Source: Anaerolineae bacterium
GTDB taxonomy: Bacteria; Chloroflexota; Anaerolineae; Anaerolineales; UBA11858
Direction: 5' to 3'
Length of the DNA: 44,931 nt
Assembly (NCBI GenBank): GCA_014382605.1
Contig: JACNJM010000177.1
Location: 1-44,931, forward strand
Shown: piece by piece, positions 19,059 to 28,132 of the stretch
Position numbering within the stretch: the stretch's first letter is position 1
Layout of the letters: the number at the start of each line of letters is the position of its first letter
Program-made: the position numbers and the translations under genes
Notes under the pieces: generated by a model
What the model saw: the letters and a program-made list of their open reading frames with translations, nothing else
The model's database searches: none
What the model was told of the DNA's origin: nothing

Positions 19059-20426
19059 ATGACCGACATCGCAAAACTCACCCCATTGGTAGAGCTGATC
19101 CACAAAGCGCTTGAATCGGAGCACCTTGCGCAGGCAGCGATGCTATTCTTGCGCCTGCACCCGGCAGACCGCGCCGATGTCTTCGAACTGCTCAACGAAG
19201 AGGACCGGGGGCGCATCCTTGGACACCTGGATATCGCCACTACAGCCGATCTCTTCGATGAGTTGGAAGATCAGCAAACGGTTGAAGCCGCTGAAATTAT
19301 TTCAGTGGAACGCCTCGCCGATGTGCTTGACGAGATGGACCCCGATGAGGCCGCCGACCTCCTGGGTGATCTAAGCCCCGAGAAAGCGGAGCGGGCGATT
19401 ATCGAGATGGAAGATGCGGATGATGTGCTTCCGCTGCTCAATTACCCCGACGAGACCGCTGGCGGGCGGATGACGACGGCCTTTGTCAGCCTGAATGCCA
19501 ACATTACCGCAGACCAGGCAATCCGATATTTACGCCAACTCAGCCCCGACAGCGATATTCCTTACTACCTTTTTGTACGCGATGACAACGAAAAAATCGT
19601 CGGCGTGATTGGCCTGCGCGATCTGGTCGTCGCCAACCCAGAGAGAGCTATCCGCGAGATTATGGACACTGATATCATTTCCATATCACCGTATACCGAT
19701 CAGGAACAAGCTGCCCGCATGATGACACATTACGACCTCTCGGTGTTGCCAGTGCTGGATGAGCACAATCATCTGATCGGTATTATTACCCACGATGATA
19801 TTCTTGATGTGATTGAGGACGAGGCCACCGAAGATATTTACCGCCTGGCGAGTGTGGCCGACACCGATTTGCAACCCGAAAGCGGCACATACGTGCAACT
19901 ACGCGGCCGCCTGCCGTGGCTTTTGCTCAATACGCTGACGGCACTGTTCGCCTCGTGGGTTATCAGTATTTTTGGCGATCTATTTGTGCAAGTAGCGATA
20001 TTGGCATTCTTCCAGTCCGTTGTTGCCGGACAAGGTGGCAGCGCAGCCAGCCAAAATGTCGCCATGATCGTGCGCGCATTGGCGCTTGGTAAAATAGAGA
20101 AATCCCGTATTATGCCAGTACTTATCCGACAGTTATGGGTTGGCCTGCTGCAAGGCATTGTGATTGGCATTATTATTGGGATGGGCGTTGGCCTTTGGCA
20201 GCATAATCCTTACCTGGGCCTGGTGCTCGGCCTGGCGCTGATTGGCAATATGCTGGTTGCTGCAGCCGTTGGCACACTTATGCCGCTACTCTTTCAGGCT
20301 CTCGGCCAGGACCCGGCGATGACCTCTTCGGTGCTCGTCACCGCAGCCACCGATAGTTTAGGCTTCTTTATTTTCTTGAGTCTGGCGAAAATATTTTTGC
20401 CAATGATCTTGCAATATCTGGCGTAG
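19059..20426 (+). CDS. mgtE: Magnesium transporter MgtE
   Basis: MgtE N domain, tandem CBS, C-terminal TM region (GGSAASQNVAMIVRALALGKI ... ATDSLGFFIFLSLAKIFL). Confidence 0.93.
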   Translation: MTDIAKLTPLVELIHKALESEHLAQAAMLFLRLHPADRADVFELLNEEDRGRILGHLDIATTADLFDELEDQQTVEAAEIISVERLADVLDEMDPDEAADLLGDLSPEKAERAIIEMEDADDVLPLLNYPDETAGGRMTTAFVSLNANITADQAIRYLRQLSPDSDIPYYLFVRDDNEKIVGVIGLRDLVVANPERAIREIMDTDIISISPYTDQEQAARMMTHYDLSVLPVLDEHNHLIGIITHDDILDVIEDEATEDIYRLASVADTDLQPESGTYVQLRGRLPWLLLNTLTALFASWVISIFGDLFVQVAILAFFQSVVAGQGGSAASQNVAMIVRALALGKIEKSRIMPVLIRQLWVGLLQGIVIGIIIGMGVGLWQHNPYLGLVLGLALIGNMLVAAAVGTLMPLLFQALGQDPAMTSSVLVTAATDSLGFFIFLSLAKIFLPMILQYLA

Positions 20427-20452
20427 GTGAATTTCGAAAAGTGTTTTGAAAA

Positions 20453-20518
20453 AGACCTCCGAAATTTTCTAGAGAAATCCTGAATTTACTTGTGGATTTA
20501 GAGAAATTTCGGAGGTCT
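20453..20518. repeat. AGACCTCCGA hairpin family, copy 2 (perfect 15-bp arms)
   Basis: agacctccgaaattt ... aaatttcggaggtct, followed by ggatt. Confidence 0.8.
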
Positions 20519-20535
20519 GGATTAGGAGAAAAACT

Positions 20536-21441
20536 ATGACCGCAAAAATTATCCTCAACCCTTATGCCGCTCGCTGGGATGCCCTCAAGCGTCAACCCGA
20601 AGCCGAAGCTGCCCTACAAGCCGCAGGCATCGATTACGAATTGATCGTCTCCGAATATCCCGGTCATGCCATTGAGTTGGCTGCCGAGGCCCTGCAAGCT
20701 GGCTTTGATCCCATCATCGCCGCCGGGGGCGATAGCACTTACAACGAAATTGTCAACGGTCTGATCAAAGGCGCAGGCGAGAATAAAATCACCACGCGCT
20801 TTGGCATCTTGCCGATGGGCACCGCCAATGATCTGGCCGACAATCTGGGCATCTCCAAAGACCTTGAAATCGCTGCTCAAATCATCGCCGCCGGGAATCA
20901 CCGTCCCATCGATGTCTGCCAGGTCAACGGACGCTATTTTCTCAACAACTCTGCTGTGGGGCTTGAAACCGTGGTCAGTGTCACACAAACCCAGATGAAG
21001 CGCGTCAAAGGTATCGCCCGCTATTTGCTGGCAACCATCCTGACAATTCTCAAAAACCCACAATGGCAAATGAAACTCACCTGGGACGATGGCGAATACG
21101 AAGGCCCGGTGACATTGGTCTCAGTGGGCAACAATCCACGTACCGGTGGCATCTTCTATAGTGTGCCGCACGCCGACCCCTTTGATGGCAAACTTACCTT
21201 CGTCCACGGTTCCATCACCACCCGCGGCGAAATGTTGGCAACGCTGCCAAAAATTATGAAGGCGGGTGAAGGCAATTACACCGAACACCCTGCCATCCAC
21301 GAAATTCACAGCACTTGGCTGCGTATTCACGCCGAACCCAGCACCCCCTTCCATACCGATGGCGAAGTCATCGACTATGCCATACACGATCTCGAATACC
21401 GTGTTGTGCCCGGACGCGTGCCCATGTTGCTGGCAAAATAA
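20536..21441 (+). CDS. Diacylglycerol/lipid kinase family protein
   Basis: KIILNPYA, AAGGDSTYNEIVNGLI, LGILPMGTANDLA-like motif. Confidence 0.88.
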   Translation: MTAKIILNPYAARWDALKRQPEAEAALQAAGIDYELIVSEYPGHAIELAAEALQAGFDPIIAAGGDSTYNEIVNGLIKGAGENKITTRFGILPMGTANDLADNLGISKDLEIAAQIIAAGNHRPIDVCQVNGRYFLNNSAVGLETVVSVTQTQMKRVKGIARYLLATILTILKNPQWQMKLTWDDGEYEGPVTLVSVGNNPRTGGIFYSVPHADPFDGKLTFVHGSITTRGEMLATLPKIMKAGEGNYTEHPAIHEIHSTWLRIHAEPSTPFHTDGEVIDYAIHDLEYRVVPGRVPMLLAK

Positions 21442-21453
21442 CCCATCATATCG

Positions 21454-23523
21454 ATGCCAAACTTTCAAAAATCACTGCGTAGCTGGTATCCATTGCTCCT
21501 GATTAGTTGTCTGGGGCTATTTTTTGAACTGGCCGTCATTCGATGGATCTCCGGTGAAATCCGGCTCTTCTCATATTTCAAAAATCTGCCCCTGCTCGCT
21601 GCCTTCCTCGGGTTGGCGCTGGGTTTTGGGCTGGTCGGCAAAAAACAAAACTATCAATCGGCCTTTGCCCCCCTATTTGGCATCTTTGTTTTCTTAGTTT
21701 TCCTTGTCGGGCGAGTTCTATCGCCGCGCGCATTGGCGTATCCTTCGAGAGGCGATGAATTTCTGTGGTTTACCGGCGATTTCTCGTATTGGTTGGCGTT
21801 GGGCTTATTCCTGGGGGTTGTATTCGTTTTCTTCCTGCTCACAATGCTACTCTTTATTCCCATCGGGCAGGCAACGGGCAAAGAAATGTCCCGCCACGTA
21901 CCGATTCCAGCCTATATTGTTAATTTGTTGGGCAGTCTTATTGGTATATGGCTTTTCGCTTTGCTATCCTATCTGCAAACACCGCCGATTATTTGGTTTG
22001 GGCTGGCGCTTGCCAGCCTGTCCGTATTCTGGATTCAGCAGCAAGCTTTTTCCTGGAAGGACATGACATTATTTATCATCTCCCTGGCTGGGATATTCTA
22101 CATCGGGCGAGGGGTTACCTGGTCGCCTTACCATCGCCTTGAATTGATTGAGCAAACCATCTCCACGGATGCAGAAAAATCGTCAGAGACGACCTGGTAT
22201 ATGCTCAATATCCAGCAAGTTTTTTACCAATCCGCAATGGATTTATCCGAGGCATTTTTAGCCAGTCTCCCCGAAGCCAATCAGGAGTTGGAAAACGCGG
22301 TCTACTCGTATAATTTGCCATACAGGCTCCATCCTCCCGGCGATCAGGTGTTAATCGTTGGCGCAGGGATGGGTAACGATGCCGCTGCCGCGCTACGCAA
22401 CGGAGCCGAGCATATTGACGCGGTTGAAATTGACCCGGCTATCCTCACCTTTGGGCAAAAATTCCATCCCGAATACCCTTACAGTGATCCACGCGTCACC
22501 ACGATCGTTGACGATGCGCGTTCCTATTTCAAAAAAAGCACTCAGCGTTATGATTTAATCTCTTTTGGCTTACTTGATTCACAAACGCTCCTCTCCGGCC
22601 TTTCGAATATCCGCCTGGATTCCTTCGTGTACACGGTTGAAAGCCTGCAACAGGCCAAAGCGTTGCTCACCGAACGGGGCCTGGTTTCGCTCACTTTCGG
22701 GGCCAAAACCCCTTGGATCGATGAACGCCTCGGACGCATCATGGCCGAAGTCTTCGGGCCTGAGAATGTTTATGTCTACTACGGCGACATCGGCACCACT
22801 TTTGTGGCGGGTGTATCACCCGTAGACACAAGCGATACCGAATTAACCCGCTGGGAACCCAATAGTCAGTACAATGATATTCCCAGCGCCACAGATGATT
22901 GGCCGTATCTTTATCTGCGGAGCAACAAAATTCCCGCGGCCTATTGGCAAGCAATCGGCCTCATTCTGGCGCTCAGCCTCACGGTGATCGCCCGCTCATT
23001 CCCACAAGCGCTAAAACCCAACTGGCATTTCTGGCTGTTAGGCGCGGCATTTTTGCTGATCGAATTTAAAAGCATCACTGAATTGGCATTATTATTTGGC
23101 ACAACCTGGCTTGTTAATGCCCTGGCAATCTCAGGCGTGCTGAGCATGGCCCTGGGCGCAAATCTCTTTGTTCTGTCGCAAAAGAGAATTAACATTAGTA
23201 TTAGCTATATGTGCTTGTTTGCCAGTTTGATGTTTTCTTACTTTTTTCCGTTGGATATCCTCAACACAATTCCGCCAACCCTGCGGGCCATCACAAGCAC
23301 AACTCTGCTCTCGTTGCCCCTATTCTTCGCCGGGGTCATCTTTAGCGAAGCATTGCGCCGGGCAAAAGAAACCGCGCAGCCGCTGGCCTCGAATCTCAGC
23401 GGAGCGGTGATCGGCGGGATGCTCGAATACGGCTCGATCCTGTGGGGCATTAAGAGCCTTTATCTCATTGCCGCTGTCGTTTACCTGGGAGCCTGGATCA
23501 GTTCCCGCTTCCAAAGTAAATAG
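21454..23523 (+). CDS. Integral membrane spermidine synthase-like protein
   Basis: Multiple TM segments flanking VLIVGAGMGNDAAAALRNGAEHIDAVEIDPAIL...RVTTIVDDARSYFKKS. Confidence 0.8.
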   Translation: MPNFQKSLRSWYPLLLISCLGLFFELAVIRWISGEIRLFSYFKNLPLLAAFLGLALGFGLVGKKQNYQSAFAPLFGIFVFLVFLVGRVLSPRALAYPSRGDEFLWFTGDFSYWLALGLFLGVVFVFFLLTMLLFIPIGQATGKEMSRHVPIPAYIVNLLGSLIGIWLFALLSYLQTPPIIWFGLALASLSVFWIQQQAFSWKDMTLFIISLAGIFYIGRGVTWSPYHRLELIEQTISTDAEKSSETTWYMLNIQQVFYQSAMDLSEAFLASLPEANQELENAVYSYNLPYRLHPPGDQVLIVGAGMGNDAAAALRNGAEHIDAVEIDPAILTFGQKFHPEYPYSDPRVTTIVDDARSYFKKSTQRYDLISFGLLDSQTLLSGLSNIRLDSFVYTVESLQQAKALLTERGLVSLTFGAKTPWIDERLGRIMAEVFGPENVYVYYGDIGTTFVAGVSPVDTSDTELTRWEPNSQYNDIPSATDDWPYLYLRSNKIPAAYWQAIGLILALSLTVIARSFPQALKPNWHFWLLGAAFLLIEFKSITELALLFGTTWLVNALAISGVLSMALGANLFVLSQKRINISISYMCLFASLMFSYFFPLDILNTIPPTLRAITSTTLLSLPLFFAGVIFSEALRRAKETAQPLASNLSGAVIGGMLEYGSILWGIKSLYLIAAVVYLGAWISSRFQSK

Positions 23524-23532
23524 GTTTCACTC

Positions 23533-24195
23533 ATGCTGCTGGCGCGTTTTTTGCGATTCTTTTTCCGCCTGCTCTACCAACCTTTCGCCTGGACGTATGA
23601 CTTTGTTGCCGCGGTTGTCTCGCTAGGGCACTGGCGGGATTGGGTGATGAGCGTCCTCCCTTATTTACCGGGAGGACGCGTTCTGGAGCTGGGATTCGGC
23701 CCCGGTCATCTGCAAGCCGCACTAAGCTCGCGCGGGGTTGCCGCCTTCGGGGTAGATGCCAGCCCCCAGATGGCATCCCTCACTCGGGGTCGCCTGCGCA
23801 AACTTGATTTCACCGCGCGTATCACTACTGGCTATGCGCAGTCTCTCCCTTTCCCGAATAGCACCTTCCACCAGATCGTGGCCACCTTCCCACCGGAGTT
23901 CATCCTGGCTCCAGAGACTTTGCGGGAAGCGTTGCGCGTACTCTGCCCCGGCGGCGAGTTTGTGGTATTGCCCAGCGCCTGGATCACCGGAAAGCGCCCC
24001 CTCGAAAAAGCCGCCGCTCAGCTCTTTAGGATCACGGGGCAAGCTCCCACATGGGATAACCGCTTCCTGAAATATTTCACCGCGGCTGGCTTTGAAACCC
24101 ACAGCGAGGAAATTACCGAAGCATCCTGGAAACTGCTCGTCATCCGTGCCAGAAAGCCTAAAACCAATCTACATCAGAAACCAGTTTGTTGGTAA
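23533..24195 (+). CDS. Class I SAM-dependent methyltransferase
   Basis: GRVLELGFGPGHLQAALSSRGVAAFGVDASPQM ... FHQIVATFPPEFI. Confidence 0.85.
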   Translation: MLLARFLRFFFRLLYQPFAWTYDFVAAVVSLGHWRDWVMSVLPYLPGGRVLELGFGPGHLQAALSSRGVAAFGVDASPQMASLTRGRLRKLDFTARITTGYAQSLPFPNSTFHQIVATFPPEFILAPETLREALRVLCPGGEFVVLPSAWITGKRPLEKAAAQLFRITGQAPTWDNRFLKYFTAAGFETHSEEITEASWKLLVIRARKPKTNLHQKPVCW

Positions 24196-24204
24196 AATTC
24201 AGGC

Positions 24205-24936
24205 ATGGAAGTGCAAATTGCAGTCTCCAAAGTAAAAAAATATGCCACCTCGACCAGCGGCGACACCGTAGAAGTTATCGAGCGTCCCAACGGCGGGGTA
24301 TCGGTTGTGATGGCTGATGGACAAAGCTCTGGCAAAGGGGCCAAGTGGGTTTCATCGTTTGTTGTGCGCAAAATCATTTCGCTGCTCGCCGAAGGCGTGC
24401 GCGATGGCGCCGCAGCCCGCGCCGCAGCCGACGCGCTACACACGGAGCGCGGCGGCAAGGTTTCGGCTACGCTCAATATTCTTTCTGCCGATTTGATGAG
24501 CAACACCCTGGTGTGTACCCGCAACAACCCGGCCCCAATTTTGCTGGCGCGCGATGAAGAAATCACGATTCTCAACGAAGAAAGCGTCCCGATCGGGTTT
24601 TACCGCAACACCCGTCCGGTGATTACACAGGTAGAACTCAAACCCGGCCTCACCGTGGTCATCTTCACGGATGGTATCACCCACGCTGGTTCACGCGATG
24701 GACACTCGATGGACGCGGTAACATGCCTGCAATCCACGCTGGATAACGACGAAGATCCCTCCCCCCAATTTGTTGCCGATTCCCTGCTTAAACACGCGCT
24801 GAAATTGGATAATGGCCGCCCGGTAGATGATATTAGCGTAGTCGCGCTACGCGTTGTCTCAACCCCCGACGAAGCCACCCATGACAGCAGCGTCATGATT
24901 CGACGTATGACAGTGCGCTTGCCACTCGGGCCATGA
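24205..24936 (+). CDS. SpoIIE/PP2C-type protein phosphatase
   Basis: VVMADGQSSGKGAK, SATLNILSADLMSNTLVCTRNNPAPILL, VVIFTDGITHAGSRDG, PVDDISVVALRV. Confidence 0.85.
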   Translation: MEVQIAVSKVKKYATSTSGDTVEVIERPNGGVSVVMADGQSSGKGAKWVSSFVVRKIISLLAEGVRDGAAARAAADALHTERGGKVSATLNILSADLMSNTLVCTRNNPAPILLARDEEITILNEESVPIGFYRNTRPVITQVELKPGLTVVIFTDGITHAGSRDGHSMDAVTCLQSTLDNDEDPSPQFVADSLLKHALKLDNGRPVDDISVVALRVVSTPDEATHDSSVMIRRMTVRLPLGP

Positions 24937-25988
24937 GATGGCGTTCAAAATCCTTGCTGGGTCGAAGATTACGCGCGGGCTTGCGCGATAGCTGGCTGCT
25001 TTTTCGCCAATTCCAGTGGCCGCTGGCCTTATTCATCGTAGCCATTTATGGTGGGGGATTGTTTTATCAATATCTGGCGCGCTTGGCTGGCGAACCCATC
25101 GGGGATGTCGCTACCTCAGCTTATCACATCCTCACCCTGGTTTTCCTGAACCCGATAATCAGTTTCCCTCAAAGTTGGTATCTACAGATATTCTATTTTC
25201 TGATGCCGGTCATCGGCATTGGAATACTGGCGCAAGGCGTGGCCGACTTTGGCGTACTTTTTTTCAATCGCCGCGCCCGCGGCAAGGAGTGGGAAATGGC
25301 CGTTGCATCCACATTCAACCGTCATGTTGTTTTAGTAGGTTTAGGTCATTTAGGCGTTCGCGTGGCGCAGCATTTGCACTCGCTGGGGCGCGACGTAGTG
25401 GTAATTGACCTCAGCCCCAAGGCAGACCTTGTCAATCGCGTGCGCGACCTGGGCATCCCCGTGTTGATCGATGATAGCGCCCGTGAAAGCGCGCTGGAGG
25501 CCGCCGGAGTTGCCAAAGCCACAGCGATCATTCTTTGCACACGGCAAGACGGACTGAATTTGCAAGTCTCCATGAAAGCGCGTCGCTTGAATCCAGACAT
25601 CCGTGTGGTGGTGCGCATTTTCGATGATGAATTTGCACATGAACTCAAAGAGCAATTTGGCTTTCAGGCCATCAGTACCTCGGCTACGGCTTCGCCGATT
25701 TTTGCAGCTACCGCCGCGGGCGTAGATATGACCCGCCCCATCACGGTAGAAGGCCAGTCGCTTTGCCTCGCCAGTCTACAGGTCACAGAACAATCGACCC
25801 TCAACGGCTTGAGTGTTGAAGCTATCGAACGCGATTATGATGTCAGCGTGGTGCTACTACGCCGCCAAAACGAAGCGCCCGAATATCACCCTGGCCCCCA
25901 GCAGTGCGTTCAGATGAATGACGCGCTGGCAATCCTCGGGGGAGCCAGCGAAATCAGTCGCACAGCACAAGATAACGGTCAATCCTAA
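24933..25988 (+). CDS. Membrane-anchored TrkA-N/TrkA-C (RCK/KTN) protein
   Basis: N-terminal TM segments, HVVLVGLGHLGVRVAQHLHSLGRDVVVID Rossmann, C-terminal TrkA-C-like; ATGA overlap with previous gene. Confidence 0.85.
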   Translation: MRWRSKSLLGRRLRAGLRDSWLLFRQFQWPLALFIVAIYGGGLFYQYLARLAGEPIGDVATSAYHILTLVFLNPIISFPQSWYLQIFYFLMPVIGIGILAQGVADFGVLFFNRRARGKEWEMAVASTFNRHVVLVGLGHLGVRVAQHLHSLGRDVVVIDLSPKADLVNRVRDLGIPVLIDDSARESALEAAGVAKATAIILCTRQDGLNLQVSMKARRLNPDIRVVVRIFDDEFAHELKEQFGFQAISTSATASPIFAATAAGVDMTRPITVEGQSLCLASLQVTEQSTLNGLSVEAIERDYDVSVVLLRRQNEAPEYHPGPQQCVQMNDALAILGGASEISRTAQDNGQS

Positions 25989-26057
25989 TAAGATGGTTTC
26001 CGAGGTAAATACTACTTCGCAGTTGCGGCAGTTTGAACAGTTGCCGCCAGCGCAGAT

Positions 26058-26405
26058 ATGGATGATAAAAACACACGAATTGGAATCGTAGGAGCTTGCG
26101 GCTCTGGAAAGTCGGAACTGGCCCGCCGGTTGAAAGCGCGCGGTTTCAGCGTACGCCACATTGCCCAGGAGCACTCCTTTGCCCCCAATATGTGGCAACA
26201 CATCACAAATCCCGATATTCTGATTTTCCTCGAAGTATCGTACCCCGTCACAATGACGCGCAAAAATTTCAACTGGACCGTACAGGAATACCAACAGCAA
26301 CTCGAACGTCTTGCGCATGCCCATCAACATGCCGATCTGCACATCGACACTGATGTTCTGACCCCGGACGAAGTTCTGGTACGCGTATTGAATTTCCTGG
26401 AATAG
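26058..26405 (+). CDS. Small P-loop NTPase-like protein
   Basis: IGIVGACGSGKSELARRL Walker A; short 115-aa ORF. Confidence 0.65.
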   Translation: MDDKNTRIGIVGACGSGKSELARRLKARGFSVRHIAQEHSFAPNMWQHITNPDILIFLEVSYPVTMTRKNFNWTVQEYQQQLERLAHAHQHADLHIDTDVLTPDEVLVRVLNFLE

Positions 26406-26421
26406 AACAAAACCTTCGTCT

Positions 26422-27201
26422 TTACGGCAAAATTCCCCACATAAAATCCTGCAAAAAGAGCAAAATCACCCCGCTGGCAACCAAAAAGGGGCCATACGGA
26501 ATAGCCGCAAACGCCCGGTAACGGCGTTCCACAATCAACATTCCCACCAAATACAGCAAACTGAACACCCCGCCCAACAAAACTGCCAGCACCAAACCGC
26601 CAATAACTCCCGGCCAGCCCAAAAGCAAGCCCAAAATCCCAGCCAGATTCACATCGCCAAAGCCCAGTGCCACCTCTTCCAGGGTTTCAGCGCGCAAACG
26701 CGCCATCCATTTCGCAAACAGGTCGCCGAAGAAATATAAACTCAGCATCAGAGCAAAACCAGCCGCGCCGCCCAGCAAAGTAGCCACAGGACCGCGCCAC
26801 CAGATGCCAAACCCTAAACCCATCAGCGCACCAACCCAACTCACCGGATGCAAAATCAAGCGATGCTCCACATCAATCACCGTTACGACTCCGAAGAACA
26901 GCATCAGCGCCATACTCACCCCGTACGGCATCCCCGCGGGCGGCACGCCCCCCAGCCAAATACTGATCCCCACGAACACAATATTAACTAGCAGATAACG
27001 GGCGCGCCATCGGCTGCATTGCGAACAACGCTGCAACCCTGTCAAATACGCGCCGCATTGCTTCGGCAAAACACAGGCTTTGCAAGGCACATCAGCAAGA
27101 AGCGAATCAAGCCGCAGCGAACACAGCACATCCGAGAGCCAGTTCACCAGCGCCCCCCCACACCAGCCCAGCAGCGCAAATAATAAAATCTTTGCTAACA
27201 T
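26422..27201 (-). CDS. Prepilin peptidase (A24 family)
   Basis: VIDVEHRLILHP and GFGDVNLAG Asp motifs; CKAC...CSQC zinc-type motif. Confidence 0.85.
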   Translation of the reverse strand: MLAKILLFALLGWCGGALVNWLSDVLCSLRLDSLLADVPCKACVLPKQCGAYLTGLQRCSQCSRWRARYLLVNIVFVGISIWLGGVPPAGMPYGVSMALMLFFGVVTVIDVEHRLILHPVSWVGALMGLGFGIWWRGPVATLLGGAAGFALMLSLYFFGDLFAKWMARLRAETLEEVALGFGDVNLAGILGLLLGWPGVIGGLVLAVLLGGVFSLLYLVGMLIVERRYRAFAAIPYGPFLVASGVILLFLQDFMWGILP

Positions 27202-27257
27202 GCGAATATTATACAGGCATAATGCACTAATGCCGAGATCATCGTATAATCTGCGCT

Positions 27258-28097
27258 ATGCACAACCCGATTGTTTTGCTAACCGATTTTGGCACGCGCG
27301 ATGCGTTTGTGGGCATCATGAAAGGCGTGATCGCCCGCATCAACCCCACAGCCCGCATGATTGATCTCAACCACAATATTCCCCCCGGCGATATCCGGCG
27401 CGCGGCGCTCACTTTGTGGCAGGCGGCTGATTTTTTCCCAAAGGGCAGCATCTTTCTCAGCGTGATCGATCCCGGAGTTGGCACGCCGCGCCGGGCCATC
27501 ATCGCCGACAACGGTACGTATCGATTTGTCGGGCCGGATAATGGCAGCTTTAGCTATGTGATGAACGAAGATGCCGCCGCCTGGGAATTAGCTAATCCCC
27601 AATATAGGCTACCCACCCCTGGGACGACCTTCCACGGGCGGGATATTTTCAGCCCGGCGGCGGCACATGCTTCTTTGGGCGTATCCTCCCCGAGCTTTGG
27701 CCCCGCCGTGCCAGACCCGGTGAGGCTGCCCCCTCCCCGGCTGGAGATTACCCCCGAAGGCAGTATCCACGGCGAAATCTTGCACGCCGATCATTTTGGC
27801 AACCTGCTGACCAGCCTGGGCCAATTCATGCACACTGCGGATGGGCAATTACAAATAACGCCCTGGATGAGTACGTCCCCCAAACAAAACATCAATCCTG
27901 CACAATACCGCGTTCACCTCCCCGATGGCCGTGCGCTGCCCTGGGCCAAAACCTTTGGCGAAATTCCAGCCGGAGCTTGCGCCGCGGTGATCGGCAGCGC
28001 TGGGCTGATCGAGATTGCCGCCAACCGGCACAGCGCCGCCGACCTGCTAGATTTACATGGCGGAGAGATCGTTACGATTAAGTCCCTCAAAACGTAG
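27258..28097 (+). CDS. SAM hydroxide adenosyltransferase / SAM hydrolase (DUF62)
   Basis: IVLLTDFGTRDAFVGIMKGVI, SVIDPGVGTPRRAI, PDNGSFSYV, FHGRDIFSPAAAHASLG. Confidence 0.92.
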   Translation: MHNPIVLLTDFGTRDAFVGIMKGVIARINPTARMIDLNHNIPPGDIRRAALTLWQAADFFPKGSIFLSVIDPGVGTPRRAIIADNGTYRFVGPDNGSFSYVMNEDAAAWELANPQYRLPTPGTTFHGRDIFSPAAAHASLGVSSPSFGPAVPDPVRLPPPRLEITPEGSIHGEILHADHFGNLLTSLGQFMHTADGQLQITPWMSTSPKQNINPAQYRVHLPDGRALPWAKTFGEIPAGACAAVIGSAGLIEIAANRHSAADLLDLHGGEIVTIKSLKT

Positions 28098-28132
28098 ACA
28101 ATCCGATACAAATACCGAATACGGAGATCAAC

